Source of the DNA: Lachnospiraceae bacterium
GTDB lineage: Bacteria > Bacillota > Clostridia > Lachnospirales > Lachnospiraceae
NCBI GenBank assembly: GCA_015258065.1
Contig: JABZIZ010000035.1
Coordinates: 1-7,312, forward strand
DNA: 7,312 bases
Reading direction: 5' to 3'
The stretch's first letter is position 1; every line of letters begins with the position of its first letter. The notes below the pieces were generated by a model that ran no database searches, had not been told where the DNA came from, and saw only the letters and a program-made list of their open reading frames with translations. Below, piece after piece: positions 1-6,667 of the stretch. A program made the position numbers and the translations under genes.

Positions 1-25
1 AGGAGGATGGACGCCTCTCCGAAGA

Positions 26-871
26 ATGGCACGGAAAAGGATGTCTTTTCCCGCTTCCCTTACGGTAGAAGGGGCACTGATCATCCCCATATTTCTTTAT
101 TTTTTTATCAACATGAACACGTTGTTCGATATTATGCGCGTGCAAGGTGAGGTAGAAGCGGCACTGCATCAGACGGGAAACAAGATGGCCATTCAGATGT
201 TTGATGTCAAATATGGCGCCAGCCTCATTGGAATGGATGACGAGATGGAAACGAGCGCGGGAGACCTTGGCACTTCCATCCTTTCAACGGTTTACGCCTC
301 CTCCAAGGTAAAAGATTATCTGGGACGTTACTGCAAGAACATGAATTGCGTAGTCGGTCAAAAGGATGGAATTGGATTCTTAAGATCCGGATTCTTTTCA
401 GACGGGGACATCATTGATCTTGTTGCAGACTATCAGGTCCAGCCTTTGATTAAGCTGTATGGATTTGACGTATTTCCAATGGAGGCGCGATATTATGGCC
501 ACGCCTGGACAGGATATCGTATTCCGGGAACGGAGGAAAAAAAGCCGGAGGAAAGTTCGGAAACAGTCTATGTCACAAGACATGGAACCGCCTATCATCG
601 AGATCCATCCTGCACCTATATCAGCAGAGAGGTACATAGCAGAAGTAGGGAAGAGTTAGACGCGCTTCGAAATGCGTCGGGGGCCAGGTATTACCCCTGC
701 GAAAGATGCAGAGCGCAGGCGGGAAGCGGCCCCATTTACTTTACGGATTACGGGACTTGTTATCACAGTAGTCCCGGTTGCACTCAATTGGAGCGTAGCG
801 TGACCGCTATCTCGTTAGAGCAGGCTTTGGCACAAGGATACTGCCCGTGCAGCAAGTGTGGCAATCAGTGA
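26..871 (+). CDS. TadE-like pseudopilin with two C-terminal Cys/His metal-site-like repeats
   Basis: Residues 7-35 form a class III prepilin-like N-terminus: a short basic head (MARKRM), then SLTVEGALIIPIF and a single hydrophobic segment, as in TadE/TadF pseudopilins of Tad/Flp systems. The body (about 40-170) would face outward. The C-terminus carries two copies of a module of the form Y-x-T-x-x-G-T-x-Y-H-x-x-P-x-C ... P-C-x-x-C, at residues 182-228 (H191, C196, C225, C228) and 238-278 (H247, C252, C275, C278). The spacing resembles small zinc-binding folds of the Ada N-terminal type; metal binding is inferred. The prepilin peptidase gene follows after 106 bp, supporting a pilus role. The start is uncertain: ATG 26 lies 19 nt after AGGAGG (1-6), too far for an ideal site. 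The frame is open to the left edge, so the gene may begin outside the window. The exact role is unknown. Confidence 0.75.
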   Translation: MARKRMSFPASLTVEGALIIPIFLYFFINMNTLFDIMRVQGEVEAALHQTGNKMAIQMFDVKYGASLIGMDDEMETSAGDLGTSILSTVYASSKVKDYLGRYCKNMNCVVGQKDGIGFLRSGFFSDGDIIDLVADYQVQPLIKLYGFDVFPMEARYYGHAWTGYRIPGTEEKKPEESSETVYVTRHGTAYHRDPSCTYISREVHSRSREELDALRNASGARYYPCERCRAQAGSGPIYFTDYGTCYHSSPGCTQLERSVTAISLEQALAQGYCPCSKCGNQ

Positions 872-977
872 TAATGTCGCTAAGGCTTTCAATGAAAAGG
901 GAGAGGAACCATCCGGAAGAGAGAATATCGCATAAGCCGGGGAAAGATGACAAAGAGAATGAAAAAGGAGAAAGAAA

Positions 978-1406
978 ATGGTGCTAAAGATGATGGGGAT
1001 GCTGATTCTTGGGATTGCTTCGGTGAGTGATATCCGAACCGGAAGGGTATCGCTGTGGATGGTACTATTGGCGGGAGTCTGCTCGGGACTATCTGCGGTC
1101 ATTGGGATAACAGATCGTATGACCACGGTTCCGGAATTGCTCTCAGCCATGATACCGGGGGCCGTCCTTTTGTGGATCGGGTTTATTTCTGCCAACGCGA
1201 TCGGATACGGAGACGGACTGATGATGTTTATGGTAGGACCGCTCTTCGGGGTTGAGCGCATGGTAGAAGGAATGTTACTCGCCTTCTTTGTCAGTGCGAT
1301 TGTTTCTATCCTTCTGATTGTATTGCGCAAGGTGAATAGAAAGACGACGATTCCGTTCATTCCGTTTCTTGCTTCTGCATTGGGGGTGGTTAATTTTGTA
1401 TTATAG
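978..1406 (+). CDS. A24 prepilin peptidase, TadV/CpaA type
   Basis: This is a 142-residue, highly hydrophobic protein with the two aspartates expected of type IV leader peptidases: D18 in the motif SDIRTGR near the N-terminus and D79 in GYGDG (the GxGD motif). The family is an integral-membrane aspartic protease that cuts the short basic leader from prepilins. The length fits the minimal TadV/CpaA forms that lack the N-methyltransferase domain of PilD. About four membrane segments are visible, ending in a basic loop (RKVNRK) and a last hydrophobic stretch. ATG 978 is chosen because AAAGGAG (964-970) lies 7 nt upstream. TadE-like genes on both sides are its plausible substrates, along with Flp pilins encoded elsewhere. 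The 3' end overlaps the likely start of the next gene, which suggests coupled translation. Confidence 0.88.
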   Translation: MVLKMMGMLILGIASVSDIRTGRVSLWMVLLAGVCSGLSAVIGITDRMTTVPELLSAMIPGAVLLWIGFISANAIGYGDGLMMFMVGPLFGVERMVEGMLLAFFVSAIVSILLIVLRKVNRKTTIPFIPFLASALGVVNFVL

Positions 1407-1917
1407 GCAAAGGATATCTACAATCGGGGACGGGGGAAAAAAGGACCTCTTGAGGCTGGAGTATGCCGGATACTTCACTGTAGAAGCAGCACTGGTTTTT
1501 CCACTGGTATTTTTCTTAGTCGTTCTCATCTGCCATGTGTCTTTTATGATGTATGCACGCTGCCTGGCGGCACAGGATAATTATTTGATGGCGTTTAGAG
1601 CCAGTATTCTTAGGGATGGAGAAGACCGGGAGGCGTATATAGATGGGAGACAGAGGGATCAAATCGGAAGAAAATACTTTGGTGTAGACCTGCCGCAAAT
1701 GGTTGCACGAGCAGATAAAAAGAAGGTGGAATGCGAGACTTCCACAGAGGTGCATAGGAAAGGGTTCGACCTGGCTACAGGAGAGAAATGGAGAATTCAA
1801 ACGAGGGCGGAGGCCTTCGTTATCAACCAGGCCGCGCACATTCGAAAACTGGATCGGATGACAGACCTAATGCGGATTGGGCTTGAAGAAATGCGGAGGA
1901 AGAGGGATGGAGATTAA
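1396..1917 (+). CDS. TadE-like pseudopilin (second copy)
   Basis: The N-terminal region has the prepilin-like signature: a basic stretch, then GYFTVEAALVFPLVFFLVV and a single membrane segment, followed by a charged, probably extracytoplasmic domain of about 120 residues without recognisable motifs. It matches the TadE/TadF pseudopilin layout and sits directly after the prepilin peptidase that would process it. No Cys/His modules are present, unlike the first pseudopilin. The start is ambiguous. ATG 1369 has no Shine-Dalgarno site. TTG 1396 is preceded by GGGGGTG (1382-1388, one mismatch to the ideal GGAGGTG) with 7 nt spacing and overlaps the peptidase gene by 11 bp. TTG 1450 follows AAGGA with only 4 nt spacing but would give the most compact leader. 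TTG 1396 is preferred (173 residues). The stop overlaps the next gene's start by 11 bp. Confidence 0.72.
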   Translation: MYYRQRISTIGDGGKKDLLRLEYAGYFTVEAALVFPLVFFLVVLICHVSFMMYARCLAAQDNYLMAFRASILRDGEDREAYIDGRQRDQIGRKYFGVDLPQMVARADKKKVECETSTEVHRKGFDLATGEKWRIQTRAEAFVINQAAHIRKLDRMTDLMRIGLEEMRRKRDGD

Positions 1918-3310
1918 ATATACCAGAGATTTGGACCATAATTACCTAGTGATTGAAACAGAGCAAGAGGAAAACTATCAATGGAAAATGATTGAACAAA
2001 ATGCACCGGAAGGTCTTTTGAAACACTCGATCAGGAGAATAGATGGAAAGAAGTTTCTGTACTATGAGATTGATGCCAGACAGAATCTTAGCAATTATTT
2101 TGCAGTAAAAAAATTGGACAGGGAAGACATGCAGAGGCTGGTAAGAGCCCTTTGCGAGGTGGGAGAAAGGTTGGCGGACTATCTACTTGGGAGTGAGGGG
2201 CTGGTGCTGAACGCAGACACCGTCTTTATTGAGCCGAATGACCGCAGATTTTGTTTTATTTATGTACCGGAAAAAACCGGAGACAGAAGTCTTGGACGGT
2301 TTTTTGAAGAAATGCTGGAAGGAATTGCAACAGAAGATGAAACATTCGTTCAGGCCATGTATCAGCTTTGCGAAGATGCACAAAACGAAAACTTCACTTT
2401 AAAGGAATTAAAAGAAACCTCTTTGTGGAGCGGAAAGCTAGAGGAGGAAAAGGATGTAGATCACTGGAGAGCGGATGTCGGGCGGGAAAAATCAGAATGT
2501 CAGAATCAATGGACTGTATTCGAAGAAGAGAAGTCAAACGATCGGATAGGAGAAGAGGGGGGAGGAATGGAAGAGGTTGCTTTTCTCACGCAAGGCAGCA
2601 GGGAAAGCCCATCGGAGAAAAGCAAACTGAGAGAAACCAAATTTTCCGGAGCGGTTCGGCCATATTATATCTCTGTATTATTTATTTTAGTGATGCTGGC
2701 AGGACTATATGTACGAATGGAGTATGTCCTGACACCGTTAGAGAATGGAGTGTCGCTTGCAATCACATCCCTCTGTGTTTTTTTTGCAATCTTCAATCTG
2801 ATCATTTCCTATAAGATGGATGTCGGAGAAACAAAGGCACATAAGAAGAAAAGACGCTCTCGTAAATCCAAACAAGCGGAAGAAGAGGACCAAATGGCGG
2901 AGAGCTGGCAAATGATTGAGGCGGAGGAGGATATTTTCCGCGATGAGGAAGGAGAGCGCAATCGAAAGCAGTTCAAACAGGAAGCGGCTCTTTACACAGA
3001 AAATAAACCGCGCTGCTTTCGTAAATTGTACGGGAGAGACAATCCGGAGAATATTCACATATCGCTGGAGAGACTGCCAATGACGATCGGGAGAATGCCC
3101 GGCAGAGTGGACTTCCTGCTGAGGGATGAATCGGTGAGTGGGATCCATGCGCGAATATTTGAAAATGAACGGAAATCCGTTACCATCTGTGATTTAAATT
3201 CAACCAACGGAACCTGGTGCAACGGACTTCGTCTCATGCCGAATGAGAGTAGAGAAATCCGTCGCGGGGACGAAATCTGCCTAGGGAATCTGGTATTTGA
3301 TTACAGATAA
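1907..3310 (+). CDS. DUF6382-like/FHA-domain membrane protein of Tad locus
   Basis: This protein has 467 residues. The N-terminal part (about 1-170) resembles the DUF6382 region often found beside Tad genes in Clostridia; its function is unknown. An acidic, low-complexity linker follows (about 175-245), then two membrane helices near 253-272 and 282-302, and a highly charged Lys/Arg then Glu-rich stretch (about 305-360). The C-terminal FHA domain (about 390-467) keeps the phosphothreonine-binding set: G395-R396, S411 and H414 in SGIHAR, and N434-G435 in NSTNGT. Both large domains are probably cytoplasmic. FHA domains recognise phosphothreonine, so the protein may scaffold or gate the Tad machine in response to a Ser/Thr kinase; this is inference. 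ATG 1907 is chosen over the upstream in-frame ATG 1877 because GGAGG (1895-1899) lies 7 nt before it. The start overlaps the pseudopilin stop, consistent with one operon. Confidence 0.85.
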   Translation: MEIKYTRDLDHNYLVIETEQEENYQWKMIEQNAPEGLLKHSIRRIDGKKFLYYEIDARQNLSNYFAVKKLDREDMQRLVRALCEVGERLADYLLGSEGLVLNADTVFIEPNDRRFCFIYVPEKTGDRSLGRFFEEMLEGIATEDETFVQAMYQLCEDAQNENFTLKELKETSLWSGKLEEEKDVDHWRADVGREKSECQNQWTVFEEEKSNDRIGEEGGGMEEVAFLTQGSRESPSEKSKLRETKFSGAVRPYYISVLFILVMLAGLYVRMEYVLTPLENGVSLAITSLCVFFAIFNLIISYKMDVGETKAHKKKRRSRKSKQAEEEDQMAESWQMIEAEEDIFRDEEGERNRKQFKQEAALYTENKPRCFRKLYGRDNPENIHISLERLPMTIGRMPGRVDFLLRDESVSGIHARIFENERKSVTICDLNSTNGTWCNGLRLMPNESREIRRGDEICLGNLVFDYR

Positions 3311-3320
3311 CAAAGATGCT

Positions 3321-3384
3321 AAGATGTCATAGACGTAAAGATGTCATAGACGTAAAGATGTCATAGACGTAAAGATGTCATAGA
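3321..3384 (+). repeat. 17-bp tandem repeat array, about 3.8 copies
   Basis: The unit AAGATGTCATAGACGTA repeats with period 17 at 3321, 3338, 3355 and 3372. The first three copies are identical and the last matches for its first 13 bases. A half-like copy (AAGATGCT) precedes it at 3313. The array is noncoding and lies between the FHA gene stop and the flavodoxin-SCP2 gene. Each unit contains ATGTC-ATA-GACGT, a 5-bp arm pair (one T-G pair) that could form a mini-hairpin. There are no spacers, so it is not CRISPR. Confidence 0.95.
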
Positions 3385-3398
3385 TAGAAGGGGGAGTT

Positions 3399-3457
3399 TC
3401 TCATCATTTTTGTGGATGGATGTGACTATTCTTTGATCATGTGAATAGATGATGAGA
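3399..3457 (+). repeat. 9-bp inverted repeat before the flavodoxin-SCP2 gene
   Basis: TCTCATCAT (3399-3407) is the exact reverse complement of ATGATGAGA (3449-3457), with 41 nt between the arms. The right arm covers an alternative upstream ATG at 3449. In an mRNA the pair could form a long-loop stem, or it could be an operator-like dyad. There is no U-tract, so it is not an intrinsic terminator. Nine matched bases over this distance may be chance. Confidence 0.3.
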
Positions 3458-3484
3458 CAGTTATGGAAAGATGGGTCGTTGTGT

Positions 3485-4501
3485 ATGAAAATTAATATCT
3501 ATTACGGCGGGCGGGGTGTCATTGATGACCCCACACTTTATGTAATCACAAAAATGGCGGATGTGTTTCGCGAACTGAATGTGACGGTTGAGCAGTTTAA
3601 CCTCTACGAACAAAAAAATAATATTACGGCTCTTGCAGGAAGCCTAAAGGGCGCAGACGGCATCATTCTTGCTTCTACCGTGGAGTGGTACGGGGTAGGC
3701 GGGTTTTTGATGCAGCTGTTGGATGCCTTCTGGCTTTATGGGGACAAAGAGAAAATCAGCGAAATCTACATGATGCCCGTTGTGATGTCAACGACCTACG
3801 GCGAGCGCGACGGGATGACGACTCTTTCCAGTGCATGGGAGATTTTGAGTGGGCGCCCCTGTGAGGGACTTTGCGGCTTTATAGATGATACAGCAACACT
3901 CGAGAAGAACGAAACATATAAGGCGTTGATCGAGAAGAAAGCGGAATATTTGTATCGTACCATCAATCAGAAGCTTTCGGTGTTACCCAGCAGCAATCAG
4001 GCGGTCAAGAAAAGGATCTCCATGACCAAGGCGCCGGATTTAACACCACAGGAGTCGGAACAGCTATCTCAGTATGCCTCGGATGACAATTATGTGCAAA
4101 AGCAAAAAGAGGATATCCAGGAGCTAACCTCCCTATTCCGTAGCCGCATGAGCGATACGGTTGCCACATCGGATCCCGATCAGTATATGGATCGGTTCCG
4201 AGAGAAGTTTCGTCCCAGAGAGGATATAAAAGCGTCTTATTCCATTACGGTAACGGATAAACCGCAGATCGGAACCATATTGCTGACGATTTCCGGAGGA
4301 AAGCTAGTGTGCAGCATGGCCAAGAAAGATACGGAGTGTGAAGTTGCCATGCAAATGACAAAAGAAGTACTGGACGACATCATGGTGGGACGCATGACCT
4401 TTCAGCGCGCGTTTATGACTGGAACCATTCGAATGAAGGGTGAGTTCAAACTCATGCGCAGTTTGGATCAATTATTCAATTTTATGGACAAGGAAATCTG
4501 A
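3485..4501 (+). CDS. flavodoxin-like/SCP2 sterol-carrier domain fusion protein
   Basis: This is a 338-residue cytoplasmic protein with no signal peptide. The N-terminal half (about 1-160) follows the flavodoxin/NADPH-dependent FMN reductase fold: a first strand MKINIYYGG, a second strand with DGIILAS and the downstream WYGVGGFLMQLLDAFW helix, and MPVVMSTTYGERDG. The FMN phosphate loop (GGRGVIDDPT) and the usual P-x-Y segment (here TVEWY) are degenerate, so flavin binding is uncertain. A charged linker (about 165-240) leads to a C-terminal SCP2-like lipid-binding domain (about 240-335), with ISGGKLVCSM, a long helix with MTKEVLDDIM and GTIRMKGEFKLMRSLDQLF. ATG 3485 is preferred to ATG 3449 because the domain begins directly there and GGAAAGATGGG (3465-3475) lies upstream; that site is weak. 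The rhomboid gene follows one base after the stop. The substrate is unknown. Confidence 0.8.
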   Translation: MKINIYYGGRGVIDDPTLYVITKMADVFRELNVTVEQFNLYEQKNNITALAGSLKGADGIILASTVEWYGVGGFLMQLLDAFWLYGDKEKISEIYMMPVVMSTTYGERDGMTTLSSAWEILSGRPCEGLCGFIDDTATLEKNETYKALIEKKAEYLYRTINQKLSVLPSSNQAVKKRISMTKAPDLTPQESEQLSQYASDDNYVQKQKEDIQELTSLFRSRMSDTVATSDPDQYMDRFREKFRPREDIKASYSITVTDKPQIGTILLTISGGKLVCSMAKKDTECEVAMQMTKEVLDDIMVGRMTFQRAFMTGTIRMKGEFKLMRSLDQLFNFMDKEI

Positions 4502-4502
4502 G

Positions 4503-5120
4503 ATGGACCAGAACTGGATCCGCGGACTCAGGAAGGCACCTGCGACATTGATTCTTGTTGCGGTGAACACGCTGGTCTTTGTTGCCTGCCTGTTTTCCGG
4601 AGATGCCCTGCAAGCGGCGGGAGACCTGGATGTTTCTTCGGTATGTAAAGCGGGAGAATATGGGCGATTGATCAGTGCGATGTTCCTGCATGCCGATCTT
4701 TCGCATCTGTTCGGAAACATGATACTGCTGCTGTATGCGGGAGCGATGGTGGAGCAGGCATTGGGTCATCTCCCCTTTTTGATCCTCTATCTGCTCTGTG
4801 GCATATCCGGTAACGGAATTACGATTCAATATGAAATTTGGACAGGAAATAACTGGTCGAGTATAGGTGCCAGCGGGGCTGTGTTCGGTGTACTCGGAGC
4901 GATGCTTATCCTGCTCATTGATCGAAGAAAGCAGTTGGCAGGTGCCATTTTGCTTAGAAGATTGGGACTGATGATTTTGTTTTCACTCATGATCGGCGCT
5001 TCCAGCAAAGAGGTTAACAATGTGGCACATATCGGAGGACTGCTGTCAGGAATGCTTATGGCATGGATCTATCTTCTGATTTCTGCCAATAGAGCGAGAG
5101 GGAGGATTGGCAGCACCTGA
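4503..5120 (+). CDS. rhomboid-family intramembrane serine protease
   Basis: This is a 205-residue polytopic membrane protein of minimal six-helix rhomboid size. The family motifs are intact: the HxxxxHxxxN motif as HADLSHLFGN (H63, H68, N72) in the second helix, the catalytic serine S124 in GASGAVFG, and the catalytic histidine H176 in AHIGG on the last helix. The family cleaves single-pass proteins within the membrane; the substrate here is unknown, though TadE-like single-pass proteins nearby are conceivable. ATG 4503 is chosen because it starts one base after the upstream stop and AGGA (4491-4494) lies 8 nt before it. An in-frame ATG at 4440 lies inside the previous gene and lacks support. 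It is probably co-transcribed with the flavodoxin-SCP2 gene. The last codons and stop lie in a duplicated 37-bp sequence (5102-5175). Confidence 0.92.
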   Translation: MDQNWIRGLRKAPATLILVAVNTLVFVACLFSGDALQAAGDLDVSSVCKAGEYGRLISAMFLHADLSHLFGNMILLLYAGAMVEQALGHLPFLILYLLCGISGNGITIQYEIWTGNNWSSIGASGAVFGVLGAMLILLIDRRKQLAGAILLRRLGLMILFSLMIGASSKEVNNVAHIGGLLSGMLMAWIYLLISANRARGRIGST

Positions 5121-5175
5121 TTTTTTCTTGCAGAAAGAGAGGATTGGCAACATCTGAATTTTTCTTGCGGGGCGA
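5102..5175 (+). repeat. 37-bp imperfect direct duplication across the rhomboid stop codon
   Basis: Positions 5102-5138 and 5139-5175 match at 30 of 37 bases (27 of the first 30), both beginning GAGGATTGGCA and running through CTGA and a T-rich TTTTTCTTGC. The first copy encodes the end of the rhomboid protein and its TGA; the second is noncoding and holds a second TGA at 5155-5157. A faint third copy may follow (GAGAGGAAAAGGCATCACC from 5176). Confidence 0.85.
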
Positions 5176-5208
5176 GAGAGGAAAAGGCATCACCGGAAAG
5201 GGAGAGAA

Positions 5209-5619
5209 ATGAAAGATCAAAATTGTATTTTTTGTAAAATTGCGAATGGAGAGATTCCGGCTAACACGATATACGAGGACGATCATTTTCGGGTGATCCT
5301 GGACAATGGACCCGCCACTAAGGGACATGCGCTGGTTCTGCCGAAAGAGCATTATGAAGATTTGTTATCCCTTCCGGAAGAGGAAACGGCAAAAGCCTTT
5401 CAGTTAGCAAAAAAAATATCCGGACTGCTGAAGGACAGGCTGGGCGCAGATGGCGTCAATGTGATTCAGAATAACGGAGCGGCAGCAGGGCAGACAGTCA
5501 AGCACTTTCATATCCATGTGATCCCTAGGTATCAAGGAGACGGACAAAAAATTTTATGGGAGCCGACGAACCCTCCCGCTGAGACACTTGCGCAGATTCG
5601 TGATCAGATTTGTGCGTAG
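5209..5619 (+). CDS. HIT family hydrolase (Hint-like)
   Basis: This is a 136-residue soluble protein typical of bacterial HIT (histidine triad) proteins. The N-terminal CIFCKIANGEIPA contains the zinc-type C6-x-x-C9 pair, followed by Y-E-D-D and the strand GHALVLPKEHY. The histidine triad HFHIHVIPRY places H99, H101 and H103 at the active site; H101 is the expected nucleophile that takes the nucleotidyl group. Hint-like members hydrolyse nucleotide phosphoramidates and related adenylylated compounds; the precise substrate cannot be told from sequence. ATG 5209 has GGGAGAG (5200-5206) just upstream. The 88-bp gap after the rhomboid gene contains the 37-bp duplication and no clear terminator, so read-through transcription from the upstream genes is likely. 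Nothing in the protein looks truncated. Confidence 0.95.
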   Translation: MKDQNCIFCKIANGEIPANTIYEDDHFRVILDNGPATKGHALVLPKEHYEDLLSLPEEETAKAFQLAKKISGLLKDRLGADGVNVIQNNGAAAGQTVKHFHIHVIPRYQGDGQKILWEPTNPPAETLAQIRDQICA

Positions 5620-5726
5620 AGGGGAACAATCAAAGAAGATCATAGATTCCCGGGATCGTAGATTTCGGAGGGCCATTGCTTTTCAGGGTCATTGATGTTC
5701 CAGATTGTCAAATTTTCTATACGGTC

Positions 5727-5753
5727 TTGCAATTCGAGCACGTACCATATAAA
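5727..5753 (+). promoter_or_regulatory. weak candidate promoter for the ribU riboswitch transcript
   Basis: TTGCAA (5727-5732) and TATAAA (5748-5753) are separated by 15 bp, shorter than the usual 17. They lie about 33 bp upstream of the FMN aptamer, where a promoter is expected. The match is modest. The stretch 5620-5785 holds no other recognisable feature except an 11-bp near-repeat at 5638-5648 and 5654-5664. Confidence 0.25.
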
Positions 5754-5785
5754 CTGGAGTAGTAGTAAAAAAACACAATAAGGAA

Positions 5786-5892
5786 ATTCTTCAGGGTTGC
5801 GTGAAATTCGCTACCGGCGGTAAAGCCCGCGAGCATTTGCATGATTCGGTGAAATTCCGAAGCCGACAGTAAAGTCTGGATGAAAGAAGAAT
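5786..5892 (+). promoter_or_regulatory. FMN riboswitch aptamer (RFN element)
   Basis: The sequence carries the conserved RFN blocks in order: CAGGGT, GTGAAATTC, ACCGGCGGTAAAGCCCGCGA, GCATGATTCGGTGAAATTCC, GCCGACAGTAAAGTCTGGAT. Closing helix P1 is ATTCTTC (5786-5792) with GAAGAAT (5886-5892). It lies directly upstream of an intrinsic terminator and of a riboflavin transporter gene. The family binds FMN and lowers expression of downstream riboflavin genes when FMN is plentiful; here this would occur by transcription termination. Confidence 0.97.
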
Positions 5893-5919
5893 AGTCTAAT
5901 GATCCTAGACGTATTTTTC

Positions 5920-5947
5920 AACCCGTAATTGATTTACGGGTTTTTTT
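5920..5947 (+). terminator. intrinsic terminator, expression platform of the FMN riboswitch
   Basis: AACCCGTAA (5920-5928) pairs with TTACGGGTT (5934-5942) around a 5-nt loop and runs into seven T residues (5941-5947). It stands between the aptamer and ribU, so it is the expected OFF structure when FMN is bound. A small stem GTCTA/TAGAC (5894-5898 with 5906-5910) lies between aptamer and terminator. I could not identify the antiterminator by eye. Confidence 0.92.
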
Positions 5948-5973
5948 GATGGGAATTTCCGGAAAGAGGAAAA

Positions 5974-6591
5974 ATGATGAATCAAGTACAGCAAACAGGA
6001 ACGATTTACGAAACAAAAACCAAAACCGTTACAGGAATCGCAATGCTCTCCGCCTTGGCGTACATTCTGATGTTTTTTGAAGTGCCGATTCCCATGCTTC
6101 TCCCAGGCTTTATTAAGATGGATTTTTCAGAGCTTCCGGCTCTGATCGCAGCATTTGCCTATGGTCCGATCTCGGGCGTTGCCGTCTGCCTGATCAAAAA
6201 TCTCATTCATCTCATGAACACACAGACGGGGGGAGTCGGAGAGCTTGTGAACTTTGCACTGGGTACCATCTTCGTCATGACAGCGGGTGCCATTTACAAG
6301 AAAAATCACACAAAATCAGGAGCAATGATTGGCTCTCTATTAGGGGCCACTGCGATGGCAGTAGGCAGCCTGCCGTTAAATTATTACATCATCTATCCGA
6401 TCTATGAAAACTTCATGCCGTTAGAGACCATTCTTGCAGCGTACCGCGCCATCCTTCCGGTGGTAAAAAATCTGTGGCAGTGCCTGCTGATTTTTAATTT
6501 GCCGTTTACTCTTTTTAAAGGCCTTTGCGCAGCCGCAATTACCTTTATCATTTACAAGCCGCTTTCTCCCATCTTGAAGGGGAAAAACTAA
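5974..6591 (+). CDS. ribU: riboflavin ECF transporter substrate-binding subunit RibU
   Basis: This is a 205-residue protein of about six membrane helices, typical of ECF S components. It shows RibU-family features: an early helix AMLSALAYILMFF, the segment IPMLLPGFIKMDFSELPALI, then AFAYGPISGVAVCLIKNLIH and a central GGVGELVNFALGTIFV. The protein captures riboflavin at the membrane and works with the shared EcfA/EcfA'/EcfT module, which is not in this window. Assignment is strengthened by the FMN riboswitch and terminator directly upstream, so expression should rise when FMN is scarce. ATG 5974 and ATG 5977 are adjacent; GAGGA (5966-5970) is 3 nt from the first and 6 nt from the second, so 5977 may be the true start. 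It appears monocistronic, closed by the hairpin at 6668-6720. Confidence 0.95.
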   Translation: MMNQVQQTGTIYETKTKTVTGIAMLSALAYILMFFEVPIPMLLPGFIKMDFSELPALIAAFAYGPISGVAVCLIKNLIHLMNTQTGGVGELVNFALGTIFVMTAGAIYKKNHTKSGAMIGSLLGATAMAVGSLPLNYYIIYPIYENFMPLETILAAYRAILPVVKNLWQCLLIFNLPFTLFKGLCAAAITFIIYKPLSPILKGKN

Positions 6592-6667
6592 GACAGGGAA
6601 CAGATGAAAAGAATCTAATTTCGAAAGACTTTATCGTAAGCGGAATGAATCAGAAGCAGGAAATCAG

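Noticed and set aside
1..68. Possible 3' end of an upstream gene (frame ending at TAG 66-68)
   Set aside because: Only about 21 codons are visible with no recognisable motif, so it cannot be told from chance.
874..987. Small open reading frame of 37 codons between the first pseudopilin and the peptidase gene
   Set aside because: It has no convincing Shine-Dalgarno site, encodes an extremely charged peptide from purine-rich spacer, and ends inside the peptidase gene.
815..1360. Long minus-strand open frame of 181 codons
   Set aside because: It lies opposite the prepilin peptidase gene, whose catalytic motifs are clear; no ribosome site or family resemblance was seen.
3313..3384. CRISPR-like appearance of the repeat array
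   Set aside because: The repeats are directly abutting with no spacers and there are no cas genes.
5638..5664. Terminator after the HIT gene around CCCGGG
   Set aside because: The palindrome is short and has no T-tract.
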